From the NCBI RefSeq assembly GCF_900100795.1, contig NZ_FNCO01000009.1, forward strand, positions 1 to 64,000: a stretch of 64,000 bases of DNA, written 5' to 3'. Each line of letters begins with the position of its first letter. Positions within the stretch are counted from its first letter, which is position 1. The notes under the pieces were generated by a model. That model was not told the origin of the DNA and did not search any database. It saw only the letters and a program-made list of their open reading frames with translations. This stretch comes from Pseudomonas abietaniphila (GTDB lineage: Bacteria > Pseudomonadota > Gammaproteobacteria > Pseudomonadales > Pseudomonadaceae). Positions 8,800 through 18,092 of the stretch are shown one piece after another. Position numbers and translations under genes: made by a program.

Positions 8800-9423
8800 T
8801 CATCCACAGATCACGTTGACCGCATTACGCGCCAGTGCGGTGAGGTCATCCCGGGACTTCCCGGCCCTGGCGCGAATTGAAATGCTGTGCAGCATCGCCG
8901 AGGCCAGTACCGCCAGTGCGGCGGGATCAACATCCGGGCTCAATTCGCCCGCGTCGACAGCGGTGCGCAGTCGCACTTCGAGCTCAGCATCGAGCCTGCC
9001 AAGGCGGTCGGCCAGCACCTCGCGAATCGCGGCATCTTCGACCGCCTCAGCGGTGGCCGTGCCAATCGCGAAGCACCCACGGGGCAAGCCATCGCCTGAG
9101 TAATAGATTGACAACTGCCCTTCGTAAAAACGCATCAACGCTTCGGGCAACGTCAAGTCCGGGTGGGTCAGCGCCTCGTGCATGTCGGCCGCAGCGAAGT
9201 CCCAGTATTGCTCCAGCGCCTTGATGTACAGCGCATGCTTGTCGCCGAACGCCGCGTACAGGCTCGGGCGGTTCATGCCCGCCGCCGAGGCGATGCTGTC
9301 CAGCGAGGATCCCGAATAGCCCGTGTTCCAGAACACCCCAAGCGCCTGTTGCAGGGCCACGTCGGGGTCATACGCACGAGGACGGCCGCGGCCTTTTCCT
9401 CCTCCATCTTTATTTTGTGCCAT
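8800..9423 (-). CDS. TetR/AcrR-family regulator of the adjacent efflux operon
   Basis: A 207-residue TetR-type repressor. After a basic leader (GGGKGRGRPR), the helix-turn-helix reads SLDSIASAAGMNRPSLYAAF, ending near residue 62. A variable ligand-binding domain follows, with a GCFAIGTATAEA stretch typical of repressors of redox and solvent stress genes. It is divergent from the HlyD/MFS/outer-membrane operon across a 311-base region that holds a candidate operator, so it probably represses that operon and itself. mug follows 37 bases downstream in the same direction. Confidence 0.88.
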   Translation of the reverse strand: MAQNKDGGGKGRGRPRAYDPDVALQQALGVFWNTGYSGSSLDSIASAAGMNRPSLYAAFGDKHALYIKALEQYWDFAAADMHEALTHPDLTLPEALMRFYEGQLSIYYSGDGLPRGCFAIGTATAEAVEDAAIREVLADRLGRLDAELEVRLRTAVDAGELSPDVDPAALAVLASAMLHSISIRARAGKSRDDLTALARNAVNVICG

Positions 9424-9484
9424 GTCGTATAAAATCCTTGAGTCTCATCGGATGTGGCTATATTCTTACATCATCGCACAAAAT

Positions 9485-9505
9485 TCAGAAACCATAAATT
9501 TCTGA
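9485..9505. promoter_or_regulatory. candidate TetR operator (TCAGAAA-N7-TTTCTGA)
   Basis: A perfect 7-base inverted repeat with a 7-base spacer lies 62 bases from the TetR start codon in the TetR/efflux divergent region (9424-9734). The rest of that region shows no gene. Size and symmetry suit a TetR dimer; the link to this regulator is inferred from position. Confidence 0.5.
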
Positions 9506-9734
9506 GTCCAGAGTTTGTTTGGCCCAACCCGAACCCAGCGTTGCGGCGACGAAACAGGTGCGGTGGAGCAACCCTCCCTACCGCACGCGCTTATGGCTTT
9601 GTTGTGAGAGAGGTTGGCTGGAATCGCGTCTTTGCCAGTGCCACCGGGTGTGAGTCCTCACAGCAATCAATGACAACAGGGCCGCCAGCAACAGCGCTGC
9701 CGTCCGACTTCCCGGTTAACAGGTGAATTCGATC

Positions 9735-10874
9735 ATGACTCAACCGTTCGATAACTCAGCGATGCAATCTTCCGAACACCCAGGCCCCGGCGCAATCGCA
9801 AAACCTGCGCGCAAGCCCTTCAGAGAAAAAGCGCGACCGTGGCTCATGATCGGCGTCCCGCTGATCGTGGCCGTTGCCGGCATCGCTCACTACACCGCCC
9901 GCGCGCCGTTCGTTTCGACCGACAACGCCTACGCCCGCATCGCCAAGACCGCGATCAACGCCCGGGTTTCCGGACAGGTCGTGGAAATCTCGGTTGAAGA
10001 CAACCAGTGGGTTCGCAAGGGCCAGATGCTCTATCGCATCAACCCAGAGCCGTTCCAGATCGCCGTGGATCGTGCAGACGCCCAACTGAGCGTTGCGCGC
10101 TTGCGCATCGACAGCCTCAAGGCCAGCTACCGTCAGCAACAGGCCGAGCTGCAATCGGCCAAAGAGCAGGCGGATTTCGACCAGAAGGAATTTGCCCGCA
10201 AAAAGGCCCTGGTCGCGACCGAGTTTGTCTCGCGCGCCATCTTTGAGCGTGCGGACACCGATCTGAAGGTATCCCGCCAACGCATCGCGTCCATCGAGCA
10301 ACAGATCGCCAACACCGTCGTTGCGTTGAACGGCAATCCAAACGTGGATATCGACAGCCATCCGAGCGTTCGTGAAGCCAGGACGCAACTCGACGAGGCG
10401 AAACTCTACCTCTCTTACGCCACGGTCTATGCGCCGGAAGACGGCATCGTGGCCAAGGTGGACGACCTGCAGGTCGGCAACTTCGTCAGCAACGGCACGC
10501 CGGCGTTCGCTTTGCTGTCCGACAAACACGTCTGGATCGAAGCCAACTTCCGCGAAACCGAAGTGACCCACATGCGGCCCGGTCAGGCAGCCGACGTCCG
10601 TATCGACACCTACCCGGGCAAAGTCTTCAAGGCCCACGTGATCAGCATGAGTCCGGGTGCGGGGTCGGACTTCGCCCTTCTGCCGCCGGAAAACGCAACC
10701 GGCAACTGGGTCAAGGTGGTTCAGCGGGTTCCGGTTCGCCTCGAGCTCGACGAGATCGACCATCAGCACCCGTTGTATTCAGGCATCAGCGCCACGGTCA
10801 ACGTCGACACCGGTGTCAGCAGCCCATGGTGGATGCCATTCAAAACCTTGTTGACCGCGGGTAACCACTCATGA
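9735..10874 (+). CDS. HlyD/EmrA-type periplasmic adaptor
   Basis: Membrane-fusion protein of a tripartite exporter, 379 residues from ATG 9735 (a GTG at 9723 is in frame). A single membrane anchor (WLMIGVPLIVAVAGIAHY) is followed by the biotinyl-lipoyl half-motifs (AKTAINARVSGQVVEISVED near the start, YATVYAPEDGIVAKV later). Between these halves is an alpha-helical hairpin rich in Q, A and E. A beta-barrel region carries VWIEANFRETEV. Its stop overlaps the start of the MFS pump (ATGA). Together with the next two genes it forms a complete inner-to-outer membrane efflux machine. Confidence 0.9.
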   Translation: MTQPFDNSAMQSSEHPGPGAIAKPARKPFREKARPWLMIGVPLIVAVAGIAHYTARAPFVSTDNAYARIAKTAINARVSGQVVEISVEDNQWVRKGQMLYRINPEPFQIAVDRADAQLSVARLRIDSLKASYRQQQAELQSAKEQADFDQKEFARKKALVATEFVSRAIFERADTDLKVSRQRIASIEQQIANTVVALNGNPNVDIDSHPSVREARTQLDEAKLYLSYATVYAPEDGIVAKVDDLQVGNFVSNGTPAFALLSDKHVWIEANFRETEVTHMRPGQAADVRIDTYPGKVFKAHVISMSPGAGSDFALLPPENATGNWVKVVQRVPVRLELDEIDHQHPLYSGISATVNVDTGVSSPWWMPFKTLLTAGNHS

Positions 10875-12370
10875 ACGCGGGTGCTGCAGGAACACCTGCG
10901 GCAGGCGCCTTGCGCACCTTGAGGTACGCAGCGCTGCTCGCGACCTACGTTCAATCGGTCAACGTTTCGATCCCCAATGCGGTGTTGCGCTTCATTCAGG
11001 CGAGCACCTCGATGGCGGACGATCAGGCTGGCTGGATCTTCACGTCGTATCTGGCCGCCTCGGCGATCTCCATGCCGGTGGCGTCGTGGCTGGCCGCGCG
11101 TTTCGGGGTGAAAACGATGTATCAGGCCGCGCTGATCCTGTTCATCGTCGGGCTGTGGATCGCCACCTGCACCACCACGCCACTGGAATTCATGGGTGCG
11201 CGCATCATTCAGGGCGTTGCAGCCGGGATCATCGCGCCACTGTCGTTAAGCATCGCGCTGGACACCTTGCCGCCCGCGCAGCGACCCACGTTCGGCGTGC
11301 CATATGGCGCGGCGGTGTTACTGGGCATCGTCAGCGGGCCGGCCATCGGCGGGCTTATCGCGGAGTACCACGGCTGGCACACGGTGTTCTATAGCAGCAT
11401 CCCGGTGGCCGCCGTGATCGTTGGGGTGGCGCAGTGTTCGCTGGAAAGAAAGAAGGCGCCGACGACCCCTCCGTTCGATTTTTTCGGCTACGGCACCTTC
11501 ACCGTCGGGATGATCATGCTTCAGGTGCTGCTTGACCGCGGCGAGCGCATGGAGTGGTTCGAGTCCCGCGAGATCTGGATCGAAGCCATGACCTCGACGC
11601 TGGCCTTTTATCTGTTCTTCACGCATGTGCTGACCGCCAAAACGCATTTCCTGGGCAAGCACCTGTTCAAGGACCGCAACTACGTACTCTCGACGATCCT
11701 GTTTTTCGCCTTCGGCTTCGTGCTGTTGCCGACGCTGGCACTGACATCGCCCATGCTCGATGAGATCCTCGGCTACCCACCGATCACCACCGGCGGCATG
11801 ACCATTCCACGCGGTGTCGGACTGGTCGGCACGTTCCTGTTGATGACGCGGATGCCCCCGCTCATCGACAACCGCCTGGTCATCGCCAGCGGCGTGGCCG
11901 TGGTGATCTATGCCAACTGGCTGATGTTGGGCTACTCGCCGCTGATGGACTGGACGCCGGTCGCCGTCGCCGGGTTCGTGCAGGGCGTCGGCATGGGCAT
12001 GTTGATGCCGTCGATTACCAAAATGGCGTTCAGCACGCTCAGCCCGACATTTCGCCCGGAAGGCACGGGGTTGTTCAACCTGGCCCGGGTGTACGGGAGC
12101 ACGCTCGGCATTGCGATCGTGCAAGCCTGTTTCTACAACAACACCCAAGCGATGCACCTGGCGCTCGCCAGTCACCTGACGCCCTATCGCAGCGCCGTAC
12201 ATTCCGTGACGGCGTCGACACCCCTGCAAGCTGTTGGGGCGCTCAACGAAATGATCACGGGCCAGGCGGCCTTCATCGCGGTGGTCGACCAGTTCAAGAT
12301 TTTGATGCTGGCGATGGTCGTGGTGATTCCGCTGGTTGTGTTTCTTCGCAAGCCCGGTCCGGCCAACTAA
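10871..12370 (+). CDS. DHA2-family (EmrB-type) MFS efflux pump
   Basis: A 499-residue proton-driven drug:H+ antiporter with about fourteen hydrophobic segments, as in the DHA2/EmrB branch. Recognisable parts are FTSYLAASAISMPVASWLAARFGVK (segment 2 and the following loop), GARIIQGVAAGIIAPLS, and a motif C-like VLLGIVSGPAIGG. It is translationally coupled to the adaptor gene upstream and is followed after 19 bases by the outer-membrane factor. Substrate range is unknown; the TetR neighbour suggests induction by a small organic compound. Confidence 0.9.
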   Translation: MNAGAAGTPAAGALRTLRYAALLATYVQSVNVSIPNAVLRFIQASTSMADDQAGWIFTSYLAASAISMPVASWLAARFGVKTMYQAALILFIVGLWIATCTTTPLEFMGARIIQGVAAGIIAPLSLSIALDTLPPAQRPTFGVPYGAAVLLGIVSGPAIGGLIAEYHGWHTVFYSSIPVAAVIVGVAQCSLERKKAPTTPPFDFFGYGTFTVGMIMLQVLLDRGERMEWFESREIWIEAMTSTLAFYLFFTHVLTAKTHFLGKHLFKDRNYVLSTILFFAFGFVLLPTLALTSPMLDEILGYPPITTGGMTIPRGVGLVGTFLLMTRMPPLIDNRLVIASGVAVVIYANWLMLGYSPLMDWTPVAVAGFVQGVGMGMLMPSITKMAFSTLSPTFRPEGTGLFNLARVYGSTLGIAIVQACFYNNTQAMHLALASHLTPYRSAVHSVTASTPLQAVGALNEMITGQAAFIAVVDQFKILMLAMVVVIPLVVFLRKPGPAN

Positions 12371-12389
12371 TGTTCGTGGAGTCTGCCCA

Positions 12390-13877
12390 ATGATCCTCAC
12401 TGCCTTTGCTGCCAACAGACCACCTTTCACCCTCAAGATCGGTGCCCTGTCCGTCTTCATGTTGCTCTGCGCCTGCACCGTCGGCCCTGACTTCCAGTCA
12501 CCCGCGCCTGCCACCTCGCAACACTACGATCAACAAGCCGAACAACGCCTGGGCAAGAACGGCGACACCGTCGGTGAACAACGCATCGAGCTGGGCCAGG
12601 CCGTCAACGGCAACTGGTGGACGGCCTTCAAGTCGCCGACGCTCGATCAGGTCGTGCGCCGCGCCATCGACGGCAACCTTGAGCTGGTCGCCGCCGACGC
12701 CACGATTCGCCAGGCGGCCTCGTCTGTCGCGGCGGCTGAAGGCGCGCTGTATCCGCAAGTGGACTTCGCCGCGTCAGGCGGCCGTCAAAAGACCCACAAC
12801 GCCCCGCAAACGTCGGTCGATAACGCGTATGCCATCGGCCCTCGGGTCAGCTTCGACCTGGACGCCTTTGGCGGTAACAAGCGTCGCGTCGAACAACAGG
12901 CCGCTTTCGCCGAACTGCAGAAGCATCGTTACGAAGCGGCGTACCTGACACTGACCGGCGACGTGACCAGTCAGGCGATCCTGATCGCCTCTGCCAATGC
13001 CCAGATGACCGCCGTTCAGAACCTGCTCGCCAACGACGAGAAGAACCTGAAGCTCGTGCGCTTGGCGCACGCCAGCGGCAGTACCACGCAGATCGACGTG
13101 TCGCTCGCTGAAACGCGGCTGGCTCAAGACAAGACCTTGCTGCCGCCACTGGCCCAGCAACGTGACGCCGCCCGTCATGCATTGGCGATCCTGACCGGCA
13201 AAGGCCCGGGTGACTGGACGCCTCCAGCGTTCGAGTTTGCCGAGTTCGTCTTGCCCGCCAGCGTCCCTGTCAGTCTGCCTTCGGAAACCGCGCGCAATCG
13301 CCCTGATGTACGGCAGGCAGAATCCGAGTTGCACATGGCAAGCGCCGAAGTCGGTATCGCCACCGCCAATCTGTACCCCCATGTCGAACTGTCCGCCGCA
13401 CTGACACAGTCGGCTTCGGGCAATGGCGGTGCTGCCCTTTGGGGTCTGGCGGCGGGCTTGACGGCACCGATCTTCAATGGCGGCACACTGCAAGCCGAGC
13501 GTCAGGCGGCCGTTGATGGCTACAAAGCCACGCTGGCCGGTTATCAGCAGACCGTCATCACCTCGTTTGGCCAGGTCGCCGACACCTTGCAGGCGATCAA
13601 CCATGACGCCGAACAATTCCAGGCTCAGAACGACGCGTTGCGTTCCGCACAAACCAGCTTGCAACTCAACCAGCAGGCTTATGCGCAAGGCGAAAACAGC
13701 CTCCTGCAGGTGCTCGAAGCCGAGCGTGCCTACGAACAGGCGTTACTGGGTCAGATCCGCGTGAAGACAGCGCAATACCTCGACACCGTGCGGCTGTTCG
13801 TCGCCCTGGGTGGAAATTCAGTGGGAGTCTTCGACCCACGCGCTGACCGTCGCGAAACGGCAACCGCTGCGAACTGA
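12390..13877 (+). CDS. OprM/NodT-family outer-membrane efflux lipoprotein
   Basis: A 495-residue outer-membrane channel of the RND/MFS outer-membrane factor family. ATG 12390 is preceded by GTGGAG. A lipobox LLCAC places the lipidated cysteine at residue 29, followed by TVGPDF, the typical mature start. Two tandem helical repeats follow, with RRAIDGNLELVAADATIRQA and NRPDVRQAESELHMASAEVGI. It completes the adaptor/pump/channel operon and is followed by a strong hairpin, which marks the operon end. Confidence 0.92.
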   Translation: MILTAFAANRPPFTLKIGALSVFMLLCACTVGPDFQSPAPATSQHYDQQAEQRLGKNGDTVGEQRIELGQAVNGNWWTAFKSPTLDQVVRRAIDGNLELVAADATIRQAASSVAAAEGALYPQVDFAASGGRQKTHNAPQTSVDNAYAIGPRVSFDLDAFGGNKRRVEQQAAFAELQKHRYEAAYLTLTGDVTSQAILIASANAQMTAVQNLLANDEKNLKLVRLAHASGSTTQIDVSLAETRLAQDKTLLPPLAQQRDAARHALAILTGKGPGDWTPPAFEFAEFVLPASVPVSLPSETARNRPDVRQAESELHMASAEVGIATANLYPHVELSAALTQSASGNGGAALWGLAAGLTAPIFNGGTLQAERQAAVDGYKATLAGYQQTVITSFGQVADTLQAINHDAEQFQAQNDALRSAQTSLQLNQQAYAQGENSLLQVLEAERAYEQALLGQIRVKTAQYLDTVRLFVALGGNSVGVFDPRADRRETATAAN

Positions 13878-13889
13878 ACGCGTGTGACC

Positions 13890-13921
13890 GGGCACGTTTC
13901 CCAGACCGGAAACGTGCCCTT
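13890..13921 (+). terminator. stem-loop terminator after efflux operon
   Basis: GGGCACGTTTCC (13890-13901) pairs perfectly with GGAAACGTGCCC (13908-13919) around a 6-base loop, 12 bases after the stop of the outer-membrane factor gene. Only two T residues follow, so termination efficiency is uncertain. Confidence 0.65.
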
Positions 13922-14027
13922 CAGCGCGATCGATGCGCCCCGTCAGCAGCTAACCTTGCACCTTTGATTTGCCATCGAACGCTTCCTGCGCTCCTGACTT
14001 TCCTGTCATTCCCTTAAGGTAAAAACG

Positions 14028-14966
14028 ATGGACACCTTTCAGACCATGCGTTTTTTCATCGCCGTCGCTCAAAGTGGCAGCTTCACCGCAGCCGCCGCCC
14101 TGCACAACACGACCACCACCAATGTGTCCAAGGCCGTCTCGGGTCTGGAGGCCAGACTGCAGACCCGCTTGATCAATCGCACCACGCGTCGTCTGGCGTT
14201 GACCGAAGCTGGCGCACGTTATCTGCAGCGTTGCGAAAAGATCCTCGATGAAGTGCGCGACGCTGACGAAGAAGCCGCAACCGCACACGTCAAGCCGTCG
14301 GGGCGTTTGAAAATTCACGCCATGTCGGCCATCGGCAACCATTACGTCATCGGTGCGATTGCCCGATACAGAGAGATTCATCCGTCGGTCAGGTTCGATT
14401 TGAACCTGACTAACCGCGTGCCCGACCTGATCGAGGAAGGCTACGACATGTCCATCGTACTGGCGCGGGACCTGCCCGACTCAGGATTCGTGGCGCAACG
14501 GCTGGGCATCACCTACAGCATCGTGTGCGCGTCACCGGCCTACGTGAGTAAACGCGGCATTCCGCAATCGCCCAACGACTTGCACGACCATGATTGCCTG
14601 CGGATCGTAAACACGGTCATGCCGGCGCAAAGCTGGACATTCGATGGACCTGAAGGGGTGGAAACGGTCAACGTGCCCACCTCTCCGCTCCACCTCAATA
14701 CAGCCGATGGCATGACGGTCGCGATCAAGAACGGAATGGGTATCGGGATACAGCCAATTGCGTCGGCGGTCGAGGGACTTAGAGCGGGGACGTTGGTGCG
14801 CGTGTTGCCGGATTATCATCTGGAGGAGTTGAATCTGTTTGCGATCTATCCGTCGAGAAAGTTCGTGGACGCAAAGATAAAGACCTGGGTGGAATTTCTT
14901 AAAAGTGCCATTCCGGCTTTGCTGGCGTCGGATGAGAAAGTCGCGGGTTCTGCAAGAAAAAGGTGA
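14028..14966 (+). CDS. LysR-family transcriptional regulator
   Basis: A 312-residue LysR protein with the N-terminal helix-turn-helix (RFFIAVAQSGSFTAAAAL, TTTNVSKAVSGLEARL) and the effector domain. GRLKIHAMSAIGNHYVIGAI begins the sensory half, of the DmlR/YafC-like branch common in pseudomonads. It stands alone: upstream is the efflux-operon terminator and downstream is the convergent DUF2790 gene. No target can be proposed with confidence. The C-terminal tail KVAGSARKR is basic and slightly longer than usual. Confidence 0.87.
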   Translation: MDTFQTMRFFIAVAQSGSFTAAAALHNTTTTNVSKAVSGLEARLQTRLINRTTRRLALTEAGARYLQRCEKILDEVRDADEEAATAHVKPSGRLKIHAMSAIGNHYVIGAIARYREIHPSVRFDLNLTNRVPDLIEEGYDMSIVLARDLPDSGFVAQRLGITYSIVCASPAYVSKRGIPQSPNDLHDHDCLRIVNTVMPAQSWTFDGPEGVETVNVPTSPLHLNTADGMTVAIKNGMGIGIQPIASAVEGLRAGTLVRVLPDYHLEELNLFAIYPSRKFVDAKIKTWVEFLKSAIPALLASDEKVAGSARKR

Positions 14967-15030
14967 TGATCAGGGCGTCGGTCAGTCAGCGACAGTATGG
15001 AGTGTCGACCCTCCATCGCCCGCATGACCA

Positions 15031-15303
15031 TCAACCGTTGGTGCAGGCAATACCGACGCCCTGGTACTCAATGACGTGCTGCTGACCGTGAGAATCCTGA
15101 TAGGTCATGCGCACCGGCGTTGCACCGCACTTGTCGGAAACATCGGTTACCGAAATCACTTTCTGGATGTCGAGAGGCGTCGAGTAAGTGTAGGTTTCAA
15201 CCGCCATATTACCGGCCGTTTCAGCGGGTTGATGGTCGTCTGCAAACGCAGGCGCCCACACACTGCCCATGACTATATACATCGCAATTTTTGAAAAACT
15301 CAT
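15031..15303 (-). CDS. DUF2790 small periplasmic protein
   Basis: A 90-residue secreted protein with a signal peptide ending near APAFA-DD. The mature part has the DUF2790 signature, VETYTYSTPLDIQKVISVTD and CGATPVRMTYQDSHGQ, and a C-terminal CTNG, with two cysteines likely to form a disulphide. The family is nearly confined to Pseudomonas and is often copper- or stress-linked, but has no settled function. ATG 15303 is preferred over GTG 15312 because AAGG lies 8 bases before it and overlaps the GTG. Confidence 0.82.
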   Translation of the reverse strand: MSFSKIAMYIVMGSVWAPAFADDHQPAETAGNMAVETYTYSTPLDIQKVISVTDVSDKCGATPVRMTYQDSHGQQHVIEYQGVGIACTNG

Positions 15304-15547
15304 TTCATTCACCTTGTCGTCGAGGAAGTAACACAGCGCGTTCCAGTTCCCGTGTGAGCCACTGGCTTGTTTCTTTTGCTCTGCGGTTAGAACAAATGCT
15401 AAGTGTTAAGCCATGTCCCAAATAGCCATCGACGGGACAAAGACTGTGGACAAATCCGGCACAAATGAAGGTTTGAAATTGAGCGCCTGGCTGCTGGAAT
15501 CTGGCGCATAATGCGCCGGCCATTTTCCAATCAGAGGAAGGCTGACG

Positions 15548-16318
15548 ATGACAGTTGTTCACAAAGCGGCTCAGGTGGGGTTTTCAACGCAGGCGGGCAC
15601 GTACACCCAAGGCCGGCCGGATTACCCGAATGAAATCAGCTCGTGGTTACGCGACACTCTCGGCATCACGTCCACGTCCACGGTCGTTGATCTGGGCGCT
15701 GGAACCGGCAAGTTCACCCGTTTACTCAAACCTCTTTCCGAACGCCTGATCGCCATCGAGCCGGTCGACGCCATGCGGCAGGAGTTTTCCACCCATCTGC
15801 CCGACACGACGATTTTGCCAGGCACCGCGCAGTCCATGCCGTTGGCCGACGGCGAAGCCGATGTTCTGGTGTGCGCTCAGGCCTTTCACTGGTTCGCCCA
15901 CGAGGCGGCGCTCTCGGAAATACACCGGGTACTCAAACCCGGTGGTCGTCTGGGGCTGATCTGGAACGTGCGGGACGAATCAGTCGACTGGGTCGCGGAA
16001 ATCACCCGCATCATCACCCCCTACGAAGGCGACACGCCGCGCTTTCACACCGGTGACTGGCGGCGACCCTTCAACGGGGCCTCGTTTTCTCAGCCCGAGA
16101 TGACCTGCTTTCCGTACACCCACACCGGCAGCGCCGAGACCGTGATCATGAACCGGTTTCTGTCGGTGAGCTTCATCGCTGCCCTGCCCCCCGCCGACAA
16201 AGCCATCGTCACCGACCAATTGCGCGAGCTGATCAGCACGCATCCGGCGCTGCGCGGGCAAGAGACCATCGCCTTTCCGTACCAGACACAGGCCTATCTG
16301 TGCCGTCGACTCGACTGA
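15548..16318 (+). CDS. class I SAM-dependent methyltransferase
   Basis: A 256-residue methyltransferase. Motif I is VVDLGAGTGKFTRLL (about residues 46-60), motif II lies near DVLVCAQAFHWF (about 102-113), and RVLKPGGRLGLIWNVRD is the post-III region. The layout matches the UbiE/trans-aconitate methyltransferase-like group often labelled methyltransferase type 11. GAGGAAGG lies upstream of ATG 15548. The cupin gene starts 15 bases after its stop, so the two are probably co-transcribed. Substrate is unknown. Confidence 0.87.
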   Translation: MTVVHKAAQVGFSTQAGTYTQGRPDYPNEISSWLRDTLGITSTSTVVDLGAGTGKFTRLLKPLSERLIAIEPVDAMRQEFSTHLPDTTILPGTAQSMPLADGEADVLVCAQAFHWFAHEAALSEIHRVLKPGGRLGLIWNVRDESVDWVAEITRIITPYEGDTPRFHTGDWRRPFNGASFSQPEMTCFPYTHTGSAETVIMNRFLSVSFIAALPPADKAIVTDQLRELISTHPALRGQETIAFPYQTQAYLCRRLD

Positions 16319-16333
16319 AGAGAAGGTAGAAAC

Positions 16334-16645
16334 GTGAAGATCATCCGCAGTAAATCCTTCACCGGCGAACGTGCCTGGGCTGCGCTCGACATCGCCAACA
16401 TGAACGGCATCACTACCCGGCTGCACTGGACCGACCAACCGTACAAGTGGCACGTGAACGACGGTCAGGAAGTCTTTGCGGTGCTGGACGGCCGTGTGGA
16501 AATGCACTTCAAGGACAACGGTGTCGAGCAGTCGACGATCCTTGAAACCGGTGATGTCTTTTATGCATCGGTCGGCACCGCGCACGTCGCTCACCCGCTG
16601 GGCGTCGCGCGCATTCTGGTGGTGGAAAGCGAAGGCAGCGTCTAA
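16334..16645 (+). CDS. small cupin-domain protein
   Basis: A 103-residue single cupin barrel. Motif-like segments are WHVNDGQEVFAVLDGRVEMHF and ETGDVFYASVGTAHVAHPLG. Only one histidine sits in each motif, so metal binding is uncertain. GTG 16334 is supported by AGAAGG seven bases upstream. It follows the methyltransferase by 15 bases and may act on or bind a related small molecule. The fold is clear; the function is not. Confidence 0.8.
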   Translation: MKIIRSKSFTGERAWAALDIANMNGITTRLHWTDQPYKWHVNDGQEVFAVLDGRVEMHFKDNGVEQSTILETGDVFYASVGTAHVAHPLGVARILVVESEGSV

Positions 16646-16679
16646 GCGGGCCCGCTGCGCACTGCATCGCCCGACCGGG

Positions 16680-18011
16680 TCATCCCTCGGTCTTGCGTGG
16701 TGCAGTGTCGGTGTGCGCCGCCTGCAGAAACCCGCGCGCCAATTGCTGGTACAACTCCGGCCCCATGCGCGAGCTCACCGCCTTGGCAATCAAAGCAACG
16801 GCCATGAGGCTGATCACCATGCCGTGGCTGTCGATCATCTCCATCACAATGATGGCTGACGTGATCGGCGACTGAGTGACCGCCGCCAGAAAGCCGACCA
16901 TGCATAAGGCAATGGTCGGTTGAAGCGCAAGATGGAACAGCTCGGCGGCATTGCTGCCGACGGCGGCACCCACCGCCAGGGACGGGGCGAAGATACCGCC
17001 GGGAATGCCTGAGAAATACGTCACGACCGTGGCGAGGAATCGGGTCACGGGCGCATGCCATGGCAGCCCGACTTCAGACGCGATGACCTGCGAGGTGATG
17101 CCGTAGCCACTGCCGAACGACATTCCGCCGCTGACCCAACCCAGTATCGCAACGATCAGCCCGCATGCGCCGGCGAACCAGACTGGATGCATGCGGCGCC
17201 ACTCCCATAAAACAAAGTGTCGGTGCCGTTGCGGCCACAACAGCATCCGGCTGAACAGCCCGCCCAATAACCCGCAGCCGATGCCGATCGCCAACGCGGG
17301 GACGACGATGTCGACGCTGATGTCCTGAACGCCGAAATGGCCGAAATAGTTGTAATTGCCCTGCAGGGCAATCGCCACCATGCCGGACAGAATGATGGTG
17401 CTGAGCAGCACGCCGCTGGTGCGGGTTTCCAGCTTGCGCCCCAGTTCCTCTACCGCGAAGGCGATGCCCGCCAGCGGCGTATTGAAAGCCGCAGCAATGC
17501 CCGCAGCGCCACCGGCGAGGATAAGGTCCTCGACACGAACGATTCGCGCATTCGGCAAAAACCGATGAAAGAAATGCATGATCGACGCCGCGACCTGAAC
17601 CGACGGCCCTTCGCGTCCCGCGGAGAAACCGCCAGTGAGTGCCAGCGTTCCCAGGCTGATCTTGGCGAAGGCGATACGCAGTGACACCAAGGTGTTAACC
17701 GGCTTCCCTTGATGGACCAGCCGCGTCGCCGCGATCACCTGCGGGATCCCGCTGCCCTGCGCACCGGCAAAGAAACGGGTGGTCAGCCACACCACCAGCA
17801 TCCCGACCAACGGGGTGTAGATGAACGGCAGCCAAGGCCGCTCGCTGGTCTGTTGGGCGAATTGCGCCAGCGCCAGGTCGGCAAGCCGCGCAAACATCAC
17901 GACAAGCAGCCCGGCCAGCGTGGCGGCTACCCAAAGCGTGACGCGGGTGCGCCAGCGCATGGAGGCAAAACGACGGCGAAGCAGCGTTACCGGTTTGATC
18001 ACCCGAAGCAA
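16680..18011 (-). CDS. ClC-family chloride channel/antiporter
   Basis: A 443-residue ClC protein with the three selectivity-filter motifs in order: GSGIPQ, GREGPSVQ (gating glutamate) and GIPGGIFAPSLAVGA. The proton-pathway region FNTPLAGIAFAVEEL keeps the double glutamate of the E. coli antiporter, which favours Cl-/H+ exchange over a plain channel. It lies 81 bases downstream of the orphan ParA gene in the same direction and converges with the cupin gene. The C terminus is short, without CBS domains. Confidence 0.92.
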   Translation of the reverse strand: MLRVIKPVTLLRRRFASMRWRTRVTLWVAATLAGLLVVMFARLADLALAQFAQQTSERPWLPFIYTPLVGMLVVWLTTRFFAGAQGSGIPQVIAATRLVHQGKPVNTLVSLRIAFAKISLGTLALTGGFSAGREGPSVQVAASIMHFFHRFLPNARIVRVEDLILAGGAAGIAAAFNTPLAGIAFAVEELGRKLETRTSGVLLSTIILSGMVAIALQGNYNYFGHFGVQDISVDIVVPALAIGIGCGLLGGLFSRMLLWPQRHRHFVLWEWRRMHPVWFAGACGLIVAILGWVSGGMSFGSGYGITSQVIASEVGLPWHAPVTRFLATVVTYFSGIPGGIFAPSLAVGAAVGSNAAELFHLALQPTIALCMVGFLAAVTQSPITSAIIVMEMIDSHGMVISLMAVALIAKAVSSRMGPELYQQLARGFLQAAHTDTAPRKTEG

Positions 18012-18092
18012 TTCCCGTTGAAAGACGACACGAAGATGCAGGCAGACTAACCAAAGAACCGGTGATCGCCAAATGACTTCGAGTGCCGAGGA

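Noticed and set aside
9756..10769. Minus-strand frame of 337 codons opposite the HlyD-type adaptor
   Set aside because: Antisense shadow of a clear adaptor gene; no family features or ribosome site.
11318..12514. Minus-strand frame of 398 codons opposite the EmrB-type pump
   Set aside because: Antisense shadow; composition dominated by R, H, G and Q and no recognisable domain.
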